Assembly (NCBI GenBank): GCA_051648405.1
Contig: JBOFFC010000010.1
Span: forward strand, 1-25,847
DNA: 25,847 nt
Reading direction: 5' to 3'
Source: JBOFFC01 sp051648405
Lineage (GTDB): Bacteria; Planctomycetota; Planctomycetia; Pirellulales; Lacipirellulaceae
The translations under genes were made by a program, and so were the position numbers. The notes under the pieces were generated by a model, which made no database searches, was not told the DNA's origin, and worked only from the letters and a program-made list of their open reading frames with translations. This document shows, one piece after another, positions 6,904 through 13,179 of the stretch (position 1 is the first letter of the stretch; each line of letters begins with the position of its first letter).

Positions 6904-6944
6904 TCGGCCGCTTCTCGCAGGGGGGGCCGGCAGCGTCAAGGCGT

Positions 6945-7102
6945 CTAGCAACCCGTTGATAAACCCCGTCGTGGCGTTTTTCAACGTCGCCAAGCTCACG
7001 GCCAAGCCGCTCGCGGCTCGCGAAACCGCGGCGAAAGCGCCACCGTTTCGACGTCCCCTCCCTGCGACGACGCAGCCTGTCGAAAAATCAACAGGCTGCT
7101 AG
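6945..7102 (+). repeat. 158-bp interspersed element, copy 1
   Basis: The element begins CTAGCAACCCGTTGAT and ends ATCAACAGGCTGCTAG, so its termini form an imperfect 16-bp inverted repeat (two mismatches). It aligns without gaps to copy 2 (137 of 158 identical by hand count). It lies between rsmH, whose stop codon is 21 bp away in another CTAG, and the small bitopic gene. Internal hairpins are at about 6954-6984 (GTTGATAAAC pairing with GTTTTTCAAC) and around AGCCG-CTCG-CGGCT. Confidence 0.9.
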
Positions 7103-7122
7103 CGCCGCGGTCGCTTGCGACG

Positions 7123-7995
7123 CTAGGCAAGACGCTGCGCCACGCGGAGCTTCGCGCTCCGAGCCCGGGGGTTGGCGGCCACTTCGGCTTCGGTCGGCGT
7201 GAGGGGCTTCGTGGTGAGGACCTCCAGCCGGGCGTCGTTGCGGAACGCCTCCTTCACCAGGCGGTCTTCGAGCGAGTGGAAGCTGATCACCACGAACCGT
7301 CCCCCCGGCGCCAGCAGCGCCGCCAATCGCGTGAGGCCGCGCTCGACGTGGCCGAGCTCGTCGTTCACCGCGATGCGCAGCGCCTGGAATGTCCGCGTCG
7401 CCGGGTCGAGCCGCGGGTCGTAGTCACGCGGAACGGCGCGGCGGACGATCGCCGCCAGGTCCTCGGCCGTCTCGACCGGGCGCTCGCGACGACGCTCGGT
7501 GATCGCCCGGGCGATCCGGCGGCTGCAGCGTTCTTCCCCGTAGCGGTAGATCACATCGGCCAGGTGCTCGGCGCTCAGGCGGGCGATCATCCGCGAGGCG
7601 GGTTCGCCCTGCGTCGGATCGAACCGCAGGTCGAGCGGACCCGTCGCGTGGAAGCTGAAGCCGCGCGCGCCGTCGGCGAGCTGGTCGCTCGACAGGCCGA
7701 GGTCCAGCAGAGCGCCGTTCAGCGGCCCGACACCTGCCTCTTCGAGCACCTCGGGGGCGTCGATGTAGCTCGCGTGGGCGACCATCACGGCGAGGCCGCG
7801 GAGCGCCTCGGCAGCCGCATCGACCGCCGCCGGGTCGCGGTCGATCGCCACGACAACCCCACCCGGCGCAACCCGCTCGGCCAGCAGCCGGGTGTGCCCC
7901 CCGCCGCCGAGCGTGCCGTCGAGCAGCCGGTCCCCCGGCTTCGGCGCGAGCCACTCGAGCACCTCGGCCGGCATCACGGGGACGTGGACGGGCAT
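7123..7995 (-). CDS. rsmH: 16S rRNA (cytosine1402-N4)-methyltransferase RsmH
   Basis: A 290-residue SAM-dependent methyltransferase that modifies C1402 in the decoding centre of 16S rRNA; standard length is about 300. All family blocks are present: HVPVMPAEVLEWL at the N-terminus; the SAM-binding glycine loop LLDGTLGGGGHTRLL; GLSSDQLADGARGFSF; LDLRFDPTQGEPASRMI; YRYGEERCSRRIARAI; TFQALRIAVNDEL; and VVISFHSLEDRLVK. The ATG at 7995 is chosen because the conserved fold starts directly after it; the 24 upstream codons are not family-like. In most bacteria the gene sits between mraZ and ftsL in the division/cell-wall cluster. Here neither those genes nor mur genes are adjacent, which fits the loss of FtsZ-type division in planctomycetes. 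Confidence 0.96.
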   Translation of the reverse strand: MPVHVPVMPAEVLEWLAPKPGDRLLDGTLGGGGHTRLLAERVAPGGVVVAIDRDPAAVDAAAEALRGLAVMVAHASYIDAPEVLEEAGVGPLNGALLDLGLSSDQLADGARGFSFHATGPLDLRFDPTQGEPASRMIARLSAEHLADVIYRYGEERCSRRIARAITERRRERPVETAEDLAAIVRRAVPRDYDPRLDPATRTFQALRIAVNDELGHVERGLTRLAALLAPGGRFVVISFHSLEDRLVKEAFRNDARLEVLTTKPLTPTEAEVAANPRARSAKLRVAQRLA

Positions 7996-8595
7996 GCGTG
8001 CCGAGGGCGTAGGAGGGAAGCGAGACGACGAGGGTAGAGGGGCTCGCTCCGCGAGGCCATGGGCCAACGCCGGCGCGGGACGTCACCGCGAGCTTCCCTG
8101 CTCGGGTGAACGCCGACGAGTCATCCGCTCGCGCGGTGAGTGCAACCGACGAAGGGGCGTGTGTGGCGCACGCCCCCGTGACGAACGACCCGTAGAACGA
8201 ACCGCCCGCCGAAGGGCTTCGGGGGGCGGAGATCGGCTGGCCAACTGGCGAACCCTAGGCTGGGGAGGTCGGCCGAGCGATCCGGCCGGCTCCGAGCCGG
8301 GCATGCGAAGCTACGGATTCCGCAGCAGGATTCAACGGGCGCCCCCCAAACGGGGGCTGTAGAGCTGTGCAGCGATAGCGGTCCCGATCATGAACGTAGC
8401 GGCCGGCAGGGCTCGTCGGCAACTATTTATCGGGTCGAAGTTTTCGTTTTTTGTTGCGCCGACGGCGCCCCTCAAACAGGGGGCAAGCCGAAGGCTGGGG
8501 CGACGGCGCAGGTCGCCGCGGGAGCCTCAGGCCGCTACGATACCGGGCCACCCCCACTCCGATCCGAGAGACGCCCCGTCGCGCGCGGGTGAGCG
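7996..8595. other. 600-bp divergent gap between rsmH and queA, rich in hairpins
   Basis: No plausible gene is visible. Several strong folds are: GGGCGTG/CACGCCC near 8156-8176; CCGCCC...GGGCGG with inner CCGAA/TTCGG near 8202-8229; CCGGCT/AGCCGG near 8285-8300; two look-alike hairpins built on CCCC-CAAAC-GGGG (8342-8356 and 8466-8484); and CGTCGGCAAC (8414-8423) pairing with GTTGCGCCGACG (8453-8464). The loop of the last is an AT-rich island that could hold a promoter (TAAATA on the minus strand). It could contain a structured RNA, but I could not match it to tRNA, RNase P RNA, SRP RNA or a known riboswitch. Confidence 0.5.
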
Positions 8596-9660
8596 ATGGC
8601 GACCGACGACCCGCTACTGTTCGACTACGACCTGCCGCGCGAGCTGATCGCCCAGGAGCCGCCGCGGAACCGCGCCGACGCCCGCCTGATGGTGGTCGAT
8701 CGGGCCAGCCAGTCGCTCGAACACCGCCACTTCCGCGACCTGCCAGAGCTCCTAGTCCGCGGCGACCGGCTGGTGCTGAACGACACGCAGGTCGTCCCCG
8801 CGCAGCTCGTCGGCCGAAGGTCGAAGACCGGCGGCGCTTGGCGTGGACTGTTCATCGCGGCCGACCCGACCGGCGCCTGGCGGACCCTGTGCAAGACGCG
8901 CGGGACGCTCACTGCCGGCGAGTCGGTTCAGCTCGTCGATCGCGACGGACGCGAGGGGCTCACGCTGCGGCTGGTCGAGAAGCGCCCCGGCGGGGAGTGG
9001 GTGGCGTTTCCCGAGGGAGAGGGGACGACCGACGAGCTGCTCGCCCGCTACGGCAGGGTCCCGTTGCCGCACTACATCCGCGACGGCGTGATGGTCGATT
9101 CGGACCTGGCCGACTACCAGACCGTTTACGCGCGACGCCCCGGCGCCGTGGCCGCCCCAACGGCCGGCCTGCACTTCACCAAGCCGCTGATGCGTTCGTG
9201 CCACGACCGCGGGATCGATTTCACGGCCGTCACGCTGCACGTCGGCCTCGGCACGTTCCGCCCGATCCAGGGGGACGCGATCGACGAGCACCCGATGCAC
9301 GCCGAGTGGTGCGAGCTGTCGAGCGAAGCGGCGGCGCAGGTCAACGCCACGCGCTCTGCGGGGGGGCGCGTGATCGCCGTCGGGACGACTTCGGTGCGGA
9401 CGCTCGAAACGGCTGCGCGCCTCGCAACCGGGGCCGACGCGGTCACCCCCTACTGCGGCGAGACCGACCTGTTCCTACGCCCCGGGCACGCCTTCCGAGC
9501 GGTCGATGCCATGATCACCAACTTCCACTTCCCGCGCACCACGCTGCTGCTGTTGGTGCAAGCTCTCGCGGGGGCGACGCTGGTGAAGCGGGCCTACGAA
9601 GAGGCCGTGCGCGAGCGATACCGCTTCTACAGCTACGGCGACGCTATGCTGGTGACTTGA
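8596..9660 (+). CDS. queA: tRNA preQ1(34) S-adenosylmethionine ribosyltransferase-isomerase
   Basis: A 354-residue enzyme of queuosine biosynthesis. It transfers the ribosyl part of SAM to preQ1 at the tRNA wobble position, giving epoxyqueuosine. Length and blocks match the family: FDYDLPRELIAQEP near the start; NRADARLMVVDR; LVLNDTQVVPAQL; PTAGLHFTKPLM; HVGLGTFRPI; GTTSVRTLETAA; NFHFPRTTLLLLVQALAG; and the end YRFYSYGDAMLVT. The ATG at 8596 directly precedes the conserved start. No queuosine partner genes (tgt, queG) are adjacent. It is divergent from rsmH and convergent with the pilin gene. A terminator-like hairpin with a T run lies about 265 bp downstream. Confidence 0.96.
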   Translation: MATDDPLLFDYDLPRELIAQEPPRNRADARLMVVDRASQSLEHRHFRDLPELLVRGDRLVLNDTQVVPAQLVGRRSKTGGAWRGLFIAADPTGAWRTLCKTRGTLTAGESVQLVDRDGREGLTLRLVEKRPGGEWVAFPEGEGTTDELLARYGRVPLPHYIRDGVMVDSDLADYQTVYARRPGAVAAPTAGLHFTKPLMRSCHDRGIDFTAVTLHVGLGTFRPIQGDAIDEHPMHAEWCELSSEAAAQVNATRSAGGRVIAVGTTSVRTLETAARLATGADAVTPYCGETDLFLRPGHAFRAVDAMITNFHFPRTTLLLLVQALAGATLVKRAYEEAVRERYRFYSYGDAMLVT

Positions 9661-9685
9661 CGCTCACTATGCGCGGAACGAAAAA

Positions 9686-9749
9686 CGCGCGACCCCCGCG
9701 ATCGAGAATCTGGGGGCAGGCAGATCCGCGAAACGCATGGGGTCGCGCG
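9686..9749. repeat. 11-bp inverted repeat behind queA
   Basis: CGCGCGACCCC (9686-9696) and GGGGTCGCGCG (9739-9749) are perfect reverse complements with a 42-base loop. It starts 26 bp after the queA stop codon in a convergent 317-bp gap. There is no T run. Confidence 0.75.
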
Positions 9750-9797
9750 CAAGACGCGACACACGCGTGATGCAGTGGCGCAGAGTGGCGGTCCCGA

Positions 9798-9840
9798 CGC
9801 CCGCTCAATCCGACCCCTCCAGTATGTCGGAATGCGGGCG
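9798..9840. other. Two-step hairpin between convergent genes
   Basis: Outer arms CGCCCGC (9798-9804) and GCGGGCG (9834-9840) enclose inner arms TCCGAC (9809-9814) and GTCGGA (9826-9831). It may help to separate the convergent queA and pilin transcripts. Confidence 0.65.
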
Positions 9841-9925
9841 CCCCAAGCTAGAGGGGGGTGCGTGCGACCGCTATGGATTCGCGCTATGGGACGAGTGCGC
9901 TGCGCGGGACGGACCAGCGTCCTTT

Positions 9926-9964
9926 GCGGGTTTTTGCACGCGTGGTGCGCGAAACCGCGTTTTT
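9926..9964 (+). terminator. Candidate intrinsic terminator for queA
   Basis: GCGGGTTT (9926-9933) pairs with AAACCGC (9952-9958) with one bulge; an inner GCAC/GTGC hairpin lies between them. GTTTTT follows directly (9959-9964). It is far from the queA stop (about 265 bp), so earlier termination is also possible. Confidence 0.45.
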
Positions 9965-9977
9965 GGGGTGGCGAGCG

Positions 9978-10163
9978 CTACGACCCGCCACCCATCGCGC
10001 CCGAGAGCAAGGTCGCGGAGTTGTCGAAATTGGTCGCCGTCGCGTTCGACATCGCGAGCACCGAACCGATCGTGACGCCGGCGATCATCGCCAGCATGAC
10101 GGCGTACTCGACCGAAGTCGGCCCGTCCTCATCGCGGAGGAACCGCAGAATTGCGCCGACCAT
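9978..10163 (-). CDS. Flp-type (type IVb) pilin
   Basis: A 61-residue Flp/Fap pilin subunit. The short basic leader MVGAILRFLRDEDG is followed by the prepilin peptidase site Gly14-Pro15, then TSVEY with the essential Glu at mature position 5 and Tyr at 6. A hydrophobic helix follows (AVMLAMIAGVTIGSVLAM). The tail is short and Gly-rich. Such pilins are assembled by tad/cpa machinery in the inner membrane. None of those genes are here, so this is an orphan copy or is served from elsewhere. The ATG at 10163 is chosen because it gives the standard leader and has a GGGAG ribosome binding site 7 bp upstream. Confidence 0.9.
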   Translation of the reverse strand: MVGAILRFLRDEDGPTSVEYAVMLAMIAGVTIGSVLAMSNATATNFDNSATLLSGAMGGGS

Positions 10164-10389
10164 CGCTCGCTCCCCTCGCGGGCCACTCCGGGACAAGTCG
10201 GCCAGCGCCTGCCAAAGGCGGAGTGGCCAGTGCCTGGGGCCCCCACTCACCTAAACCCTACTCCGCTCCCGCGAAGGTGGCGGCCCGAACGGGATCGCCA
10301 AAGCCGCAGCGCGAACCCGCCTTCTGCCGGTTGCAGCGGCGATGCGGGTCGTGCGAGCTTGGTTTGAGAAATCCGCGCGTTCGGCCGGT

Positions 10390-10722
10390 TCAGGCCTGAA
10401 ACGAGCTGCCGCAGCCGCAGGACTTCACGGCCTGTGGGTTGTTGAACGTGAAGCCGCGGCGCTCGATGCCGTCGTAAAAATCGACCGTCGTCCCATCGAG
10501 GTAGAGGGCGCTCTTACGATCGACAACGACCGACACCCCGTGGCAATCGAACTTGCTGTCTGCCTTCTCGTCCCAGGCGGTGTCGAAGCCCAGGGCGTAC
10601 GAGAAACCGCTGCAACCCCCGCCGGTCACGCCGACGCGGAGCACCGCGTTGCTGTCGAGCTGCTGCTGCTCGACGATTCGCTTGACCTCTTCAGCGGCAC
10701 GCTCGGTAAGGACGACGCTCAT
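10390..10722 (-). CDS. A-type iron-sulfur carrier (IscA/ErpA/HesB family)
   Basis: A 110-residue protein that carries or inserts Fe-S clusters into target enzymes. The three conserved ligands are present: Cys37 in GVTGGGCSGFSY, and Cys102 and Cys104 in the C-terminal SCGCGSSF motif. Length is typical. IscA, ErpA and SufA cannot be told apart from sequence alone. It lies 218 bp downstream of the cysteine desulfurase gene on the same strand, and sulfur supply plus cluster carriage make one pathway. An extended -10 promoter candidate (10825-10833) in the gap suggests it can also be transcribed separately. No scaffold gene (iscU) is adjacent. Confidence 0.94.
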   Translation of the reverse strand: MSVVLTERAAEEVKRIVEQQQLDSNAVLRVGVTGGGCSGFSYALGFDTAWDEKADSKFDCHGVSVVVDRKSALYLDGTTVDFYDGIERRGFTFNNPQAVKSCGCGSSFQA

Positions 10723-10824
10723 GGCAAACCCTTCGGGAAAACGCTGCTGCTACGGGGTGGGGCTCGCCGGCTACCACGGCCGGCTGGTGCGGAGCGATCG
10801 TTCCCGCTCTTGCTGTACGCCCGC

Positions 10825-10833
10825 AGTATAGCA
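10825..10833 (-). promoter_or_regulatory. Extended -10 promoter candidate for the iscA-type gene
   Basis: On the minus strand the sequence TGCTATACT contains TATACT (five of six -10 consensus bases) preceded by TGN, an extended -10. There is no good -35 hexamer. The start point would be about 95 nt before the start codon at 10722. Confidence 0.4.
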
Positions 10834-10940
10834 ATCGGTTCGCGGGCGGGAACGCGAATACCAATCTGGCAGCGGCGGTGATTCGCAAAAAACTATGAAC
10901 AGCGGTTGGTTTTCTCAATGCCCGCCGAGCCCATGCACTG

Positions 10941-12143
10941 CTATCGGGCGCCCCGACGCAAGTCCGCAATTGCGGCCGCGATCAGCTCCGCGGCCGTCTC
11001 GACCTGGTCCGCAATATTGAACCGCCCGAGTCCGACTCGCAGCGACGCCCGTGCGGCGTCGGCCGAAAGCCCCAGGGCCCGCAGGACGTGGCTCGGCTCG
11101 GGGTCGGTCGCCGAGCAGGCGGCCCCGCTGCTCAGGGCCACGCGCGGCAGGCGCAGCATGACCGCCTCGCCGTCCAGGTCCCCCAGGGCGACGTTCAGGT
11201 TGTTCGGTAGCCGCAGGGGCGCCCCCGAGCCGTCCATTGCGTCGAGCGCCGGCCCGACCAGCTCGATCCCCGGCACGCCGTCCCCCAGGAGGCGCCACAG
11301 CCGGTCGCGAAGGCCGGCCAGCCGCACCCCTTCGGCGGGCTGCTCGGCCACACACAGGTCGAGCGCCGCGGCGAAGCCGACGATCCCCGGCACGTTCGTC
11401 GTCCCGCTCCGACGGCCGCGCTCTTGGCCGCCGCCGGTGACCTGCGGCTCGAGCCGCACGATCGGGTCGCGCCCCCGCACGTAGAGGGCGCCGATCCCTT
11501 TCGGGCCGTAGATTTTGTGGGCTGTGAAGCTCATCAGGTCGACGCCGAGCATTCGCACGTCAACGGGGACCTTGCCGACGGCCTGGGTCGCGTCGCAGTG
11601 CAGCAGAACGCCCCGTGCGTGGCAGACCGCGGCGACGTCGGCGAGCGGCTGGATCACCCCCACCTCGTTGTTGGCGAGCATCACCGAGACGAGGCAAGTT
11701 CTGTCCGTGATCGCGTCGGCGACGCGCTGCGGGTCGAGGAGCCCGGCTTGCGGTGAACCGAGCCGCTCGACGCCAAGCAGCGCCACCTCGAAGCCCCGCG
11801 CCGCGAGCCGTTCCAGCGGGTCGAGCACCGCACGGTGTTCGGTCTCAACGCTCACGATATGGTCGCCGCGTCGCTTCGCCCGCTCGGCGACCCCGCGGAT
11901 CGCTAGGTTATTGCTCTCCGTCGCGCCGCTCGTGAAGACGACCTCGTTCGGCTCGGCGCCGATCGCCCGGGCGATCCGCCGGCGGGCGTCGTCGAGCGCC
12001 TGGCGCGCCTCTTCGCCGAACGCGTGGATCATGCTCGCGGCGTTGCCGTACGACTCGCCGAACCAGGGGAGCATCGCCTCGACGACGCGCGGGTCGCAGC
12101 GTGTCGTGGCGTGGTTGTCGAGGTAGAGGACGCCCGACGGCAT
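10941..12143 (-). CDS. Cysteine desulfurase (IscS/NifS class)
   Basis: A 400-residue PLP enzyme that takes sulfur from cysteine and passes it as persulfide to Fe-S assembly and tRNA thiolation. The N-terminus LYLDNHATTRCDPRVVEAML is typical. ATESNNLAIRG and the PLP-stacking His in ETEHRAVL follow. The PLP lysine is Lys210 in SFTAHKIYGPKG. The catalytic cysteine is Cys343 in SSGAACSATDPEPSHVL, in the long-loop arrangement of group I enzymes (IscS/NifS). GRRSGTTNVPGIVGFAAAL is also conserved. The ATG at 12143 is chosen because the fold starts immediately after it. It follows the Nudix-like gene by 56 bp and precedes the A-type carrier gene. It could equally be named nifS. Confidence 0.94.
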   Translation of the reverse strand: MPSGVLYLDNHATTRCDPRVVEAMLPWFGESYGNAASMIHAFGEEARQALDDARRRIARAIGAEPNEVVFTSGATESNNLAIRGVAERAKRRGDHIVSVETEHRAVLDPLERLAARGFEVALLGVERLGSPQAGLLDPQRVADAITDRTCLVSVMLANNEVGVIQPLADVAAVCHARGVLLHCDATQAVGKVPVDVRMLGVDLMSFTAHKIYGPKGIGALYVRGRDPIVRLEPQVTGGGQERGRRSGTTNVPGIVGFAAALDLCVAEQPAEGVRLAGLRDRLWRLLGDGVPGIELVGPALDAMDGSGAPLRLPNNLNVALGDLDGEAVMLRLPRVALSSGAACSATDPEPSHVLRALGLSADAARASLRVGLGRFNIADQVETAAELIAAAIADLRRGAR

Positions 12144-12199
12144 GGGGGGGCTCGTGGTGACGGGCCGGGGCGGTGGCGGGCAGGGGTGGATCGAAGCCG

Positions 12200-12832
12200 T
12201 CAGCCGCCGAACAGCGCCCGCACGGCGATCTGCGACCACGACTCGTAGTCTTCGATGGTCGCCAGAACCTCGGCGACGGGCAAGAACCGCGGGTCGGTCA
12301 GGTCCGCCTCGCGGGGGGTCACGCGGGGGGCTTCGAGGTCCAGAACGTGGACAACCCCCAGGTGAACGCGGCCGACCGGCGTCTCGTCGTCGTTGAGGAT
12401 CCCGACGACGCGTTCGGTGTACGGGGTGTGGACCTCGATCTCTTCGGCGAGCTCGCGCTCGAGCCCACGCCGGTAGGCGTCGTGTCCGCTCGCCAGGTGC
12501 GAATCGAGGGTCGAGACGTGCCCGCCGACCCCGACCGATCGCTTCTTGCGGAGCCGCGTCTCGCCCCCCCCGCCGCCGCGCTGGTAGGTGAACAGCGTCT
12601 GGGCCCCGTCCGCCGCGACGTGCCGCAGCAGCACGTAGGGGATCAACTGTTTATACGACGGGTCTTCTTCCATCGCCGCCCGCGGCTCGTACGACAGTTG
12701 GTCGCTCGCGAGCAGTGGCCCCAAGTAGCGCTCGACGTCGGTCGATAGCCCCTGGAAACGCCCGAGCCCGTCGAGCACCGCTGCGGGGACCACGAGGACT
12801 CGTTCCTCGGCGACTTCGGGGGCGACGCTCAC
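12200..12832 (-). CDS. Nudix-like predicted phosphoesterase (MutT family, COG4112 type)
   Basis: A protein of about 210 residues resembling the predicted phosphoesterase branch of MutT-like proteins. Recognisable blocks are EERVLVVPAAVLDGLGRFQG, then MEEDPSYKQLIPYVLLRH, then TRLRKKRSVGVGGHVS. The Nudix-helix-like GLERELAEEIEV keeps the metal-binding REL..EE core. The usual spacing between glycine and helix is stretched, so catalysis is uncertain. The start is a GTG at 12832, which puts EERVLVVP close to the N-terminus as in relatives. A TTG at 12943 would add 37 residues read partly from intergenic repeat and seems wrong. It is the first gene of a minus-strand run with the cysteine desulfurase. 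Confidence 0.75.
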   Translation of the reverse strand: MSVAPEVAEERVLVVPAAVLDGLGRFQGLSTDVERYLGPLLASDQLSYEPRAAMEEDPSYKQLIPYVLLRHVAADGAQTLFTYQRGGGGGETRLRKKRSVGVGGHVSTLDSHLASGHDAYRRGLERELAEEIEVHTPYTERVVGILNDDETPVGRVHLGVVHVLDLEAPRVTPREADLTDPRFLPVAEVLATIEDYESWSQIAVRALFGG

Positions 12833-12950
12833 GGCGGGACCTGCGGGCGAAAGACTCAAGGCGAATTCAGTTTGCCCGCGGAGCTTACCTTGGCGCCCGC
12901 GCTGGAACGAGGCCCAGGGGAGGCAGAAAGCACCAATCACCAAGAGAGCT

Positions 12951-12978
12951 TTCAGCGATCAGCGTTCAGCCGTCAGCG
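12951..12978. repeat. Heptad repeat, NTCAGCN type
   Basis: Four consecutive 7-mers read TTCAGCG, ATCAGCG, TTCAGCC, GTCAGCG. The segment lies in the 347-bp gap between the Nudix-like gene and the macroglobulin gene; that gap holds only repeats. Confidence 0.8.
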
Positions 12979-13005
12979 ACTCAAGATCGATGGACAACTG
13001 AAGAA

Positions 13006-13161
13006 TCCCCCGCCCCCTTCAGGGGGAGGGGTTAGGGGAGGGGGTGAAGCGGGTACCGACACCAACTTCATTGACGTGAAACGACCCAAGCCAGAGTGAG
13101 GTTGAGTTACCTGGAGGGTTCGCCCCCTCCCCCGGCCCCTCCCCCAAAAGGAGGAGGGGGG
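13006..13161. repeat. Paired GC hairpin repeat (copy B)
   Basis: The left half (13006-13044) is a C-rich arm, TTCA, then a G-rich arm followed by GTTAGGGGAGGGGG. The right half (13121-13161) is the inverted partner (CCCCCTCCCCCGGCCCCTCC, then a G/A-rich arm). The arrangement matches copy A at 3246-3345, with a longer spacer between halves. It lies directly behind the end of the macroglobulin gene. Confidence 0.85.
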
Positions 13162-13179
13162 AAAATCACTGCCTTCTGC

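Noticed and set aside
6904..7005. Upstream extension of the small bitopic gene (34 more residues)
   Set aside because: These codons are largely read from the 158-bp element. The ATG at 6903 gives a sensible protein without them.
8083..8304. Minus-strand frame of 73 codons in the rsmH-queA gap
   Set aside because: It is Arg/Pro/Ser-rich with no domain or ribosome binding site and coincides with strong hairpins, so it is more likely non-coding.
12833..12943. 37-residue N-terminal extension of the Nudix-like protein from a TTG
   Set aside because: Relatives start close to the EERVLVVP block. The extension has no family resemblance and approaches the repeat-filled gap.
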